From Sarcocystis neurona (Eukaryota > Apicomplexa > Conoidasida > Eucoccidiorida > Sarcocystidae): a DNA stretch of 64,000 bases. The translations under genes and the position numbers were made by a program. Location: assembly GCA_000727475.1 (NCBI GenBank), contig KL647294.1:2677365-2741364 (forward strand). The letters run 5' to 3'. Positions 1 through 12,300 of the stretch are shown in pieces. The notes below the pieces were generated by a model, which had not been told where the DNA came from, did not search any database, and worked only from the letters and a program-made list of their open reading frames with translations. Numbering within the stretch: the stretch's first letter is position 1; every line of letters begins with the position of its first letter.

Positions 1-480
1 ATGTGTGTGTGTGTGTGTATGTGTGTGTGTGTGTGTATGTGTGTGTATGTATGTGTGTGTATGTATGTGTGTGTATGGATGTGTGTGTATGTATGTGTGT
101 ATATGTATGTGTGTATGTGTATGTGTGTATGTGTATGTGTGTATGTGTGTATGCGTATGTATGTGTGTATGTATGTGTGTGTATGTATGTGTGCGTATGC
201 GTATGTATGTGTGTGTATGTGTGTATGCGTATGTATGTGTGCTTACGTGTGTATTTATGTGTGTACGTATGTGTGTACGCATGTGTGTATGTACGTATGT
301 GTATGTATGTATGTAGGTATGTATGTATGCTTGCATGCATATATGTATGTATGTATATGTGTACGTGTGTATGTACGAATGTATGTACGTTAGTGTAAGT
401 GTGTATGCATGTATATGTGTGTATGTGTACGTACGTATCCATGTGAGAATGGACATATATATGTATGTATGGCGTGTGTG
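1..480. repeat. TG/TATG microsatellite block
   Basis: The first 480 bases are an interrupted (TGTGTATG)n array with scattered GCATGC and GTACGT steps. All three forward frames stay open for over 100 codons as Cys/Val/Tyr/Met strings, which is a by-product of the repeat and not a gene. Confidence 0.95.
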
Positions 481-1015
481 TGGCCCTTGACATCGGAACA
501 GCGCTGGGGACCTTTTCCCATGCGGCGGTCGTTTCTCCTTGGGACATACGCAGCCCCCCGTTAAAAATCTTCCTTTTCAAAGCCCGTGCCAGGAGCGGTA
601 GTACCGCCAGACGCCAATCGTAAGAACGAGGATGCAGATCAAGAGGGAAGATAAACGGAATATAAAAGTGATGAGGCTTCTGTTGTGGACTTGGGCGATT
701 ATAAGAAGGTGGACTGGGTGTGTACGCCATTTCCGCATGCGTACGTGACTGCGAAGGCGGTTCTGGTGACTGCATAACTCTAGACAGTGGAAATGACTCG
801 GATCGAAGTGGTGCTGCCAGAAATGGCAACGACGAGCACAAAAGGCGAAGACTAGAAAAGAGGCAGTAGGAGCAGGAGTAGTAGCCGCAGCAGCAGTACT
901 AGTAGTACTAGTAATAGTAAAAGTCGTCTTGGGCGTGTACTCCTCACTATGCGTGAGCACCTAAGACGCACTTGCGAAGTGCACGGGTCCCGCGCCGTGT
1001 CCGGGACTCACCACT
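481..1015. other. Unique sequence, no gene recognised
   Basis: Non-repetitive sequence downstream of the PEX5 stop codon. Short open frames on both strands show no recognisable domain and no splice structure that I can defend. Confidence 0.5.
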
Positions 1016-1160
1016 GAGGTGTGTGCGTACACACCCCCACCTCGCCAAGCATTCACCACTGGGGTGTACCTACACCCGCCGCCTCGCCAAGCATCCACCC
1101 TCGGGGTGTACGTACACCGGTCACTCCACAAGCGCTCACCCGTGGGATGTACGTACACCC
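1016..1160. repeat. Four tandem copies of a palindromic GGGTGTACGTACACCC element
   Basis: Cores beginning at 1018, 1063, 1105 and 1145 share the inverted repeat GGTGTAC-GTACACC (copies 1, 2 and 4 vary slightly). They are spaced 45, 42 and 40 bp. The spacers are themselves related (CCTCGCCAAGCATCCACC is clear between copies 1-2 and 2-3), so this is a tandem array of about 42-bp units with a palindrome at the centre of each. Eight further single copies occur elsewhere in the window. Confidence 0.85.
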
Positions 1161-1339
1161 AAGACCCCCAACCAGATTTCCGCAACAACACAGGGAAGAG
1201 AGCCTGCTGTGTCACGTTTGGCGCTGCCTCCCCCGTCTCCCCGAACTCTGAGACAGCCTTTCTTCTATTCAGCAGCTAGCCACAGCCACTGTTGCAGGAC
1301 CGGCGCACCAAAGCGTGTCTACGTATACAGACAGCTGCA

Positions 1340-2342
1340 CGTGGAGAACGTAGCCGTTGTATATATACATATACACATATCTATATGTATATGTATATAT
1401 GTGTGTGTGTATGCCTACTAGCTATACGTGTGCAGAGAGATGCTTCTCTGCAGCGTAGGCACGCACACACATATGCACAGATGCAGAGAGCCCGCTGCTG
1501 CGGTATCCTGCCTGGGGGCCATCCATCTATCGCTGCTCGATCAATACACAAACATTCCTACTTTCCACACAAGTACACACCCACGTGTGCATGCGCGGAA
1601 AGATTCGCAGGAACAGCCTGCAGCCGTTTTCGTGTAGCACTCGCGCGCGACGCAGCAGTGGCGGCGGGTGTCTACGTACGCGTCACGCGTCGTCCAACTG
1701 CCTCCCTCTCTCTGTTCCTTCGTATCTGTCTCTCTGAATCTATTCATATATGTGTACATGCCGACAACACTGCAGAGAAGCACCTCTTTGTACACAAATA
1801 TCTCGCAGGCATGCGTACGTATATACACATATATATATATATATATATACAACGCCTATGCTGTCCACGTGCACCAGTTTGTACACGTATACTTTGTGAG
1901 CATGCATGTGTATATACATAGATAGATAGACACAGATAGATAGATATATAGGTAGACGGGTAGGTAGTAGATATGCAGATAGACGGATATCGAGACAGAT
2001 ACATAGACACATAGATACACAGGTACGTATACAGGTAGATGGATAGATACGTATATGTGTATGGAATAAACGCTTACGCTGTCCACGGGCACTTGTCTGC
2101 ACACATATACTTTGAACGCAAGCACACGTATACATATACATATATATATAAATATAGAGAGAGAGAGTAAAAGAGAGAAATATATATATATATATATAGA
2201 GATAGATATAGGTGTGTTTACATGTATATATATAAGGCGTACCAGATGCACCTGTTCACTTGTAGCTTAATCTGTCCCCCCAGCAGCTGCGATAATGGAA
2301 GAGCGCGGAGGAAGAAGCTCGCCTGGTTTTTGTGTGTCCTGA
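1340..2342. repeat. Microsatellite-rich region 3' of PEX5
   Basis: Contains TATACACATA tracts (1350-1400, 1815-1850), a GATA/GATAGACA array at 1919-2060, and a GAGA/TATA tract at 2140-2215. No gene is supported. The PEX5 3'UTR and polyadenylation site presumably fall here. Confidence 0.6.
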
Positions 2343-5176
2343 TCATTTCTTGTGCAGCAGATATGCGGGACGCGGCGCACTCACCGGCAGCAGCTTCTGC
2401 AGACCCTGCAAATCCTTCTTCTTGACAAACGGCAGCAAGTCGAGTCGCCCTGCCGACACACACACCGCCACACCACCACGTCGCGCCGCCCGGTGTAGCC
2501 GTGCGCCTGCTGCGACATCTGCCACAAGAGTCTCCACCAAACCTCCCCACCGCTGCTGCTTCGCACAGACACCGTAGAGGCAGCCGGCTGGGAGCAACAC
2601 CCGGAGTCATCAAACGGAGACGGAGACACACAGACAGAGGGGGCTGGTGCGCGGGTAGAAGCGCCGTGCGTGTCTGCTCTGCTGCGGCCAAGACAGCGAC
2701 AGAAGACAGAGAGACGGCAAGAACGCAGAACAGCACTTCGTCGCGTCACGCCCCTGCTGTCTCACCTTGCTGCTCTCTCAGTATTATACACATAGGTGTA
2801 CACATACATATACATATACTCATATCCACATGTGATATGCAGGGACTTCGATGCCTATACATATGTATTTACATATATATGTACATAGGCGTGCAGACTC
2901 GGAGCAGCATCTTCGGCACACACGTGTATGTATCTGTCCGTCCAAACATGGCCTCGCGTCTCCCCTGCACGTGGTACTTTCCATACGCCACAGCAGACAG
3001 ACAGAGACAGCAAAGTCCTCCACAAACAGAACATCCACATGCATATGTAGTGTTCACTATATATATACATATATGGCAAGTATATAGAAGTCTACAATGA
3101 AGCCTTCTGCAGAAAGAATAGCCTCCGTATCCCACATTCATACACGAGTGCACATGCATACATATGTGCTTATAATGGACATGCCAGCATATATATATAT
3201 ATATGAATGCGGGCCCACTTCTACACAGATGGGGCACACACAGGTAAAGTCAACAATATGTGTATTTGTACGGACGCTACAAACACACGCATATGTGTGG
3301 GTGCTTATATGTACACGTGTGGCTGGGTTTCTCCTACGTAAAAATATTTGCGACACACGAAATAAGAAATATATATCAACTCACCTATATTATCTCTATC
3401 TGTGTCTATACGCTACATATGTATACATATATATATATCTGCTTATAGAGCCTCTAATACAGGCGTTTACACATACGTATGTATATATATATACACATGC
3501 ACATGGTATACATATATATATATATGCATATGATATTCATATGTACACATTCATATATATCTATGCGTATATATATATGGATATGATATCCGCTCACATA
3601 TATATACGCGAAATATTCATATATATATATATGGATAGAATATATAGATACGCAATATATATACATATATACACGTGTTTGCACGTGCGTAGCCCCGAGG
3701 GAGACTAGATCGGCGAGTGCATACGTGTAGAGAGATGTTCAGAGAGAGACAAAGAGAGAAAGAGGGGGAGCTGTCGAAAGAAAGGGAGGCTGCAGAGAAA
3801 TGCCGTTCATTTTGTGCACCCTCCAAGAAAGGCAGAGATGTACATATGTGTTATGAGCATGCACGCCGTGTCGTACGATCGTCCTGCATAAGTCACTCGA
3901 CTTGAAGAAAGGAGAGAAAACGCAGAGCAGCAGAAAAGGAACGTACCTAAGCCAACGAGTGCGCTCCGCAGATACTGCCACAAATGCGTGGCCGCAGGAT
4001 TCAGCAGGAACGCGGCCAAGTAGTGTCGCAGCGCTTCTTTGAAATCCCCTACAGCAGCAGGAGCAGCAGTCACAGCAGCCATAGCAGCAGCAGCAGCGAT
4101 AGCAGCAGCAGCCATAGCAGCAGCAGCCACAGTAGCAGAAGCCGTAGCAGCAGCAGCAGCCACAGCAGCAGCAGCCATAGCAGCAGCAGCCATAGCAGCA
4201 GAAGCAGCACCAGCGGCAACAGCAGGGACAGCAGCAGGAGCAGCGACAGCAGCAAAAGCCGGAGGACCAGTAGGAAGGAAGGTAGAGGCGACAGCAGCAG
4301 TTGTCGGTGAAGTAGCATTCGTAGTAACCACATCACAGCAACAGAGGGAGCAACAGCAGCGGCACAAGCAGCAGCCGCACCCACAGCAGCAGCAGTTGCA
4401 AACACAGCAAAAGCAGCAGCAGCAGGTATTGCGGGGGCAGGTGCAGCAGAGCAGGAAGGAAAGTAGTCAATACAAGTGACAGGGAAAACAACAACAGCAA
4501 CAGCCACACAGACAACAGCAGCAGAGCAGCTGCGCTCAATTCAAACGTAGCCTTCGCGCAGTAGCGGGAGCAGCAGACGTGTACACGCAGCGTACGTGCC
4601 ACTCCTCAGTCTTCCTATCAGCAGCAACCGCAACGTCACCAGCAGCAGCAGTCGCGTCAACAAAACCGACAGCAGCCGTGGAATCTCAAAACAGCAGCGA
4701 CGCAGCAGCAGCAAAGCCCACGGCAGCAGCAGCGTCACGAGCGACACCACAGAGGGACCAGCAAGAGCTGCACGGGCGGCAGTAGCGGGAGTAGCAGCGG
4801 CTGCTGCAGCAAAACTAGCAAATGCAGCAGCAGGGGCAGCAGCAGATCAGGAAGAGAGGCGCCCCCGAGAAAAGGAAAGCAGACAGCAAGAGAGCATTTT
4901 GAAGGGGCAGGTCTACCAAGATTTGCATAGGCAACGCCGGTGTTGGTCCAGGCGCGGGGGTAATTTATTCGAAGACTAAGGGCTTGTTCATAGGCAAGTA
5001 GGGCAGCAGCAGATCTCCCAGAGTTTGCCAACGTTGCTCCGAGTTTGTTCCACAGAGATGCCTCTCGAAGACCCGAGCTGCAAACAACACACACCAGCAA
5101 CTTTGCATCTTCCTCCTACAAACACACCGACACACATGTATATACATATACGCAGAAAGAACACAGACGTCCACAA

Positions 5177-5208
<32 letters not shown>

Positions 5209-8200
5209 GCAAGACCTACACGTATGTATATATATATATATATATGCATATTTATTTACTTATCCAACGGCTACCTACTATACAGGTATACACACATTTA
5301 CATACATGTGCAACACATACTTGTTCACATATATATATATATATAAACAGATAGAAATAGATAAGCAAGACCTACCTCTTGCATATACATATATATATAT
5401 ATATGTGCGACGGCTATAACTAGTTTACATTTACATATACATGTATGTATTTATGTATGGAGGACGGTTATAGAGGAGGATATGGTAGAGATATACGGCA
5501 TCATCTAGTTAGAGAGGGAACAGATATATACATATATACGTATTCGTGGAAGCAAACGAAGAGAGGAGAGAGACAGAGAGAGAAGAGAAACGTAGGGGGC
5601 GGAGGCGGGAGCAGGGCGGTTGCAACATACCCCGTCGATTCGTATATGTGCAGGCATGCACGCACTCACACATTCATAGGAGACGTCTAAGAAAGAGACT
5701 TCCTCGTGCGCAGGCGTGTATATATGTGGATGAACAGACAGACGGAGAGAAAGAGAGAGAGGGACGGAGAGGTAGGGAGACACAGGGAGGGAGAGAGAAG
5801 GTGAGAAACACACAGAGAGACACAGAAGGTGCGATATACAGCGGTGAGACAGAGAGACAGGGAGGAGAGATAGGGAGAGAGACAGGGAGGGAGACGGGGA
5901 GGAGAGAGGCGGGGAGAGACAGGGAAGGAGACGGGGAGGAGAGAGGCGGGGAGAGACAGGGAGAAGAGAGACAGGGGGAGACAGTGGGAAGAAAGACAGA
6001 GAGATTCAGAGAGACGGAGAGACAGAGAGAAGAGAGACAGGGAGACAGAGAGAGACAGAGAGAGAGAGGGAGACAGGGAGAGACAGGTAGAAGGGAGAGG
6101 GGAAGACAGGGAGGGAGAGAGAAGTAGGGGGAGACAGAGAGAGCGAAGAGAGACAGCGAGAAGAGAGAAGAGAGAGACAGGGAGAAGAGAGGAGCGGAGA
6201 CAAGGAGAGACAGGGAGGGACAGAGAGACAGGGATGGAAGGCGAACCAAAACGAGAGACAGAGAGAGACAGAGACAGGGGGACACAGAGAAGAGAGACAG
6301 GGAGACAGGGAGAGAGACAGAGGGAGAGACAGAGGGAGAGGGAGACAGGGAGAAGTAGAGGGAGACAGGGAGACACAGAGAAGAGAGACAGAGAGAAGAG
6401 AGAGAGGGAGAGACACGGAGAAGTGGAGAGAGTTACGGGGGGAGAGAAGAGTTCGAAGAGGAGGACCGAGGACAGGGGCAGTCTCAATAGAAGAGGAGAG
6501 GCCGGCACACACACACACACAGAGAGAAGGTCATACGTCCAGCAACGACGCAGCCACACAGAGAAAGACAGGGGCTGAGGGCGAGGGACATACATACACA
6601 CACATATCCGCTTCTGCATGCATGTAGAGGGGAGAGGAGACACCTGTACATATATGTATTCCCAAGATGAGAGAGAGAGAGAGAGAAAAGGCAGAAGCCG
6701 AAGCGGGTCGTGTAGATCAAACACACACCTAAACGTCCACACACATGCATGTATACCACACGAGGGGGAGGACGTGTGCTGGTCCAGCGCTCCTGCATGC
6801 TCAAATATAGACGTGTGTGTGTGTGTGTGTAGTTCTGCCCGCACGGAGAATAAGAGAGAGACAGAGAGAGAGCGCAGGAGTGCAGAAAACGGTGAAAAAG
6901 GCAGGGCGTGCAGAGGAATGGGGAAACCGAAGCCCGACCCAGAACTTCGAACTCCTGCATGGAAAGTTGTCAACACACAGCAGCATCCTACACACACCAA
7001 CGCTTTCGCAGATAATAAACAAACTTCCCTCTCTGCGTCGCCTATATACACATATACGTATATACGCACATGTGCGCCTACACATATATACATGTGCACC
7101 TACACATACATATATATGTATATACGTACTTGCGGCGCACCTACACACACATACATGTGTATATATATATATAGGTAAGTGTGGACCACCTCCACGACAG
7201 ATAGATAGATAAAGATATAGATATGCGTAAGTTAGGTGTGCATCATCGATGAGTATAGAGTGGACACACACGTACTTCTATAGTTATGAGTACAGACGGA
7301 TATACATACATATATATATATGTACACATATATACATATATATACGTGTTTATGCATATAGAGACATTAGAAGAAAGACTGACGAAAGGCTACTGGACGT
7401 CAGGAAGGTGAAGCAGAGGCTGCTTTCTATATTTTTTGTGAGTATCTCTATAAATATACTACCCACCAGGCTGCGAGACCTTGTGTGCACATACACAAGC
7501 TACTCACACACACACACACACATACGCACATATATACGAACACATATATGTATAGGGAGGAAGACCGAGAGATAGAAAAGGAGAGTTTTCCATGGAGGAG
7601 AAAATGGGAGGAAAGAGACTCGAGAAAAGTTCCCGTACCTCCCGCAGATATGAGGAAGAAAGTCAGACACACCTGCCCAACGCGGGGCGCGAGTGTAGAA
7701 GACGTGGCGCCCACGTGTGTCCACTTCTCTGCAGACAACTTCTTTATAAGCACATATAACCATTCCCATATATATATAGGTACACACACGAGTATGTCCA
7801 CTTTACTATACACATCTATTATATATACATATATATGCAGATAGATAGACAGATATATATGTATTCATATACTCGTATGTCCACTTCAGTATACACATCT
7901 CTTTTGTATACAAACGTACATATACGTATATACGCGTATACACACATTAACAGAATATACACACACATATACACATACATGCATATTTATATATGTACGT
8001 GTAAGTCTATATACATGTATACATATACACGTAGATATCTACAGACGCATATATATGTGTATGTTTGGGGGAGAGAGGGAGAGGAGACGAAGTGAGGAGG
8101 AAATTACGAGAATTTGAGCGCCTCGGCAAAGTGGAAGAGCGCGTTGTCCCAGCGCTGTTGAATGTGGCTGAGAACTCCCAGCGCGAGGTGCATGTCTGCG

Positions 8201-9345
8201 TCCTGGGGCTTCTTCGTCGCTGCTTCTTCGAAAAGCCGCACGACGTGCTGCTCCAGCGCCGCAGCATCTTCTGGGACTTCTTCCTGCAGCAGCAGCAGCA
8301 ACAGCAGCAACAGCAGCAGCCACACACAGATACGCAGACACCCGGGGAAGCGAGAGAAGAAGAGAAGGGCGGGGGAAAGGACGCCGACACGCGGGCCGAA
8401 TGAGGACAAGAAGGGGCAGCAAGGGAGGAGGAAAGGACGAACTCCCTGTAAACACATACGCAGATATTACATGTCTCTATGAGATGCGTATACTTGCGTC
8501 ATATGTATACATACACAAACAGTACGTATATAAATAGAGAGAAAGAGAAGGATAAGAAAGTCTAAGGAGATAGAGCTCTAAATCATATAAGACACACATA
8601 TATATATGAAATACACGTACATGCACCTTACATATATATTATAAATATTCAATACACATGTATACGCACACAGGCACACACACAGTACCTGTACACACAT
8701 ATATAAATATAAGCAATCGAACACGTATATATGCACCAAATAGATATATGTGTACACAATATACATAATATATATTAGGAAGCCAACAACAACACATCAA
8801 ACATGAGGAGAAGTTCGAAGAGGGACCTGCAGACAAAACGAGAAGCAAAGACGGACGACGATGACGGAGAGGAAAAGGAAGAAGAGGAAGACGAAGGGCA
8901 ACGTGAAGCAGCGGAGAAAAACGGAGGGGAAGACGACGAAGGTGAGGGCGGAGGCAGAGGAGAACAAACAGCAGGAAGGCCACGAAGAAGAAGAGACGAG
9001 CAGCAGCAGACGAAGGAGGACCAGAAGGAGCAGAAAAGAGGACCAAGAAGAAGAGGACAGGAGGAAGGACCGGAAGCAAAAGCTCCGGAAGCAGATAGAC
9101 AGGGACGCAAGCGAAAGACTGAAAAGGAGGGAAGTGCAGAGGGAGAAGAAGTGGAAGAGAGCGGAGAAATTTTTTACTGATCGACCTGCAATCCTTCGAG
9201 GGAGGCGAAGTCGTCGTGCGCGCACAGCCACGTCCGGAGAAAACGAAGCGCCTCTGGAGCGTCCCAGTCGTTCGTCAAAGACACGCCCAGAGACAACAAA
9301 CTGCAGGCACAACAGCAGCAACAGCAGCAGCAACAGCAGCAGCAA

Positions 9346-9377
<32 letters not shown>

Positions 9378-12300
9378 GCAGCAGCAACACCAGTAACAGG
9401 AGCAGCAACACCAGTGGGACCAGCAGGAAGAGCAGCAGCAACAGCAACAGCAACAGCAGCTCGGTCAGCAGCAGCAGCATCAGCTCGATTGGCAGCAGCA
9501 GCTGAAGAGGAGGCGGCAGCACCCACCGCCCGAAGAAGAGGAAGAACAGCAGCACGAACAGACGCAGCAGCAGCAGCACCAGCACCGGCTTCAATGGAGG
9601 CGCAGACGCCCTACTACGAATGCGAGCAGCGGTGCCAGCAGCAGCTGAAGGCCGACCAGACTAGCAGCGGCAGCAACACTACCAACAGCAGCAACGCTTG
9701 GTCGAGAAGCAGCAACGATAGCAGCAGCAGCATCGAGAAAGCAGCAGCATCGAACAACCAGCAGCTGCTGCGGATTCGTCGCTAAACAGCAGCAGCAGCA
9801 GCACCCGCGGAGGCAGCAGCACCAACGTAGGCAACAGTACGCGCAAAGGCAGCAGCTCCCCGAGCGCGGTAGCAGCCGCATGTACGCCAACACACCAGCA
9901 GCAGCAGCAGCACTCTCCAGCTCAACACCAGTAGTCCCGCCGCCACTAACAGCGGCGACACAAGAAGAACAAGCAGCAGCGGCAGCAAGAACAGCAGCAA
10001 CAGCACCGACTGCAGCAGCTGCGACGACAGCAGCTCGGGCACAGGAAGCAGCAGCACCAATAGCAGCACCAGCTGCAACGAGAGCAGGTGCAGCAGCACC
10101 CACAGCAGCACCAGCCCAGGAAGCAGCGGCAAGTACACTAGCAGTCTGACGGCATACCTGTCGAGGTTGTACGGGTCTACCTCGTGACCCTTGCGTAAGC
10201 AGGCGATTGCCTCGGTGTCCTGCAGCAGCACACGCGCGACCCATGCAGCAGCAGCAGGATGTGTCTGCATGAGTATCACTGAGCCACATGCAGTAGCACC
10301 AAGGAAACTCAGGCCGCAGTGGTGACGCGCGCGGTGCCCCGCAGCAGCATCTGCAAAAGTGCGCGCATGCAATAGCAGCAACAGTACCAGCCGCTGCACG
10401 ACTGCAGTGCAAGCAGCAACGCCGCTGAAGCAGACGGAGCTGCTGCTGCCGCACGAGCGGCAACGCGGGTCGCCACCCCACGCAGAAGAAGCAGCAGCAG
10501 CATCACACGGCTGGCGCGTGTACAGCGGCGTGGCTGCTGCAGCACGTGCCGCAGCAGCAGCAGCAGCACAGCACTGTCGAAGTGCGTCATGCGGCAGTGA
10601 AGATGAGGCACGTGCAACGGCAGCAGCACTGGCAAAGAAGTGCATGCAACCGCACAGCAGCAGTGTCAGATGAGATATGCAAGGAACAGCAGCAACAGCA
10701 GAGAGCACGCGCAACTAGCGGCGGAGCTGTGGCCGCGGAGTGGGGCCGGAGTAGCAAAGACAGTAATAGCAGCACTTGCAGTTACACGGGGTGCCGCAGC
10801 AGCTGCACTAGTATGCGCTGCTGCGAACAAACGCCTGGACCCGATCACGACTGCAGCAGCATCTGAGAAAGGGTCCTCACGCAGCAGTGGAATGGCAGAC
10901 GGCGCACGAAAAGAAAAGCAGCAGGGTCGCCAAAGTGCACGCGCCTGCTGCAGCAGTAGCAGCAGCGTACGCATCGCTACCACCGCCGACAACCGCGCTG
11001 GCCCCTGCAGAGCGCCAACACAAGGTGGCGCTAGCTGCTACATGTGCGTCTAGCTTGGTGCAGTTGCTGCTGCCTATGCAGCCTCTAACTTTTTTTCAAC
11101 ACTCTAACCTCGTCCCTTTCTTTTTTCTCGTTCTCCCTTTCAACTTCAGCTCTCCCTTACTTGCATGCACCCACACCAAGTCCTACACCATCTCTTCCTG
11201 CGTTGCGGCTGCTGCTGGTGCTGCTGCTGGTGGTTCCCTACCTGTTCGCTGTCTGCAAGTGCCTCTCCGAGCAGCCGCCAGCCTTCGGAACTTGTGGGGT
11301 TTTGCTGCACTTCGACCTGCAGCGCGAGAATTGCTTCCTGCAGCCTGCCCTGCTGCAGCAGCTGCAACGCCAGCGCCAGCGGTGCCGCAGCGTCAGCAAA
11401 CGGGTTGCACGTCGCAAACTGCAGCGGAGAAGCAGCGCTATCTGCGGTCTCTTCTCCTCTTCCTCGGCGCTGTCGCGTGACGGCTCTCCGAAGACGAGAC
11501 GACGCGGTCGTAGTGGCGTCGACGCCTGCAAAGACGGCATCGCCTTCCGCTTCGCCTGCTCTCTCTGCTGCTGCGGCTGTTGAAGTTTCCTCTCGTTCTG
11601 CTGCTGTTGCGTCCGCTTCATCTGCTGCTGCTGCTCCCGCTTGTTCCCCCCCTGCTGCTGACCGGCCTGAGTGCGCCCGCAGCAGTTCACACAAAGGAGC
11701 AGCGCAGCCAAAGAGCAGCAGTAGCAGCAGTTGGGCAGCAGCAGCAGCAGTTGGGCAGCAGCAGCAGTGGCGCAGCAGCAGCAACACCAGTGGCCACGGT
11801 TGTTGCCTGTGCGGTTGCTGTCGGTTCACAGGCATCCTGAAGAAGTGCAGTCTACCCTAGTGATACTACTACTACTGCTACCTGTCGTTGCTGCCAGGCA
11901 GACTGGTGTCGCACTGCGTACGCTGTTGCTAGGAGTATCACTGCTTCGAGAAACCTTCCGCACTGCTGCTGTAGAGGATACACCTCCCCAAGGGCTAGTG
12001 CTGCTGGCAGCCGCTTGCTGCTTTCAGTAGCTCTTCTCGGCCCTGCTTGCCGTTCTCCTGCGATTGACGCCGTCACAAGAGATAGCGGTAGCTGCCGCTG
12101 TGCTTGTTGCTGCGGCTGCTTCTGTTGTCACTGTTGCTGCCGCTGCTGCTTCTGCTTCTGCTGCTGCTTCTGTTCCCGCTGCTGCTTCTGTTGCTGCTGC
12201 CCCTGCTGCCCCTGTTCCTGCTGCTCCTGCTGTAGCTGCTGTCATTTACAGGACTTCCACGGCCTGTTGCTGCTAACGTGTCCTGTCGCAGGCTGCTGCT

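Larger units (their letters stand above)
3947..11666 (-). other. PEX5: PEX5 C-terminal TPR domain, six exons
   Basis: The exons at 11666-11242, 10219-10158, 9300-9186, 8283-8108, 5077-4917 and 4048-3947 encode the PTS1-binding tetratricopeptide repeats. Visible landmarks, in order, are [11 protein letters not shown]...[116 protein letters not shown] and [20 protein letters not shown]. This reproduces the PEX5 order, including the break between TPR3 and TPR5. The Asn residues of [10 protein letters not shown] and of [11 protein letters not shown] sit where PEX5 structures contact the PTS1 peptide (family knowledge). The last exon, 2449-2343, supplies the C-terminal helix with [12 protein letters not shown]. 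Confidence 0.92.

Noticed and set aside
1..398. Three overlapping open frames of Cys/Val/Tyr/Met
   Set aside because: They are translations of a TG/TATG microsatellite in all frames; no gene signals.
1016..1160. CRISPR-like array of palindromic repeats
   Set aside because: Spacers are related to each other, only four units, and the genome is eukaryotic with introns; it is a tandem repeat.
5546..7099. Very long open frames (up to 470 codons) on both strands
   Set aside because: Purine/pyrimidine repeat reads open in every frame; lies in a PEX5 intron.
8803..9505. Lys/Glu/Arg-rich plus-strand frames
   Set aside because: Complement of an intronic pyrimidine tract and of a real PEX5 exon (9300-9186); composition follows from the repeat.
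9591..10714. Ala/Leu-rich minus frames of about 300 codons treated as one protein
   Set aside because: Only 10219-10158 is a PEX5 exon; the rest is CAG-repeat intron that happens to stay open.
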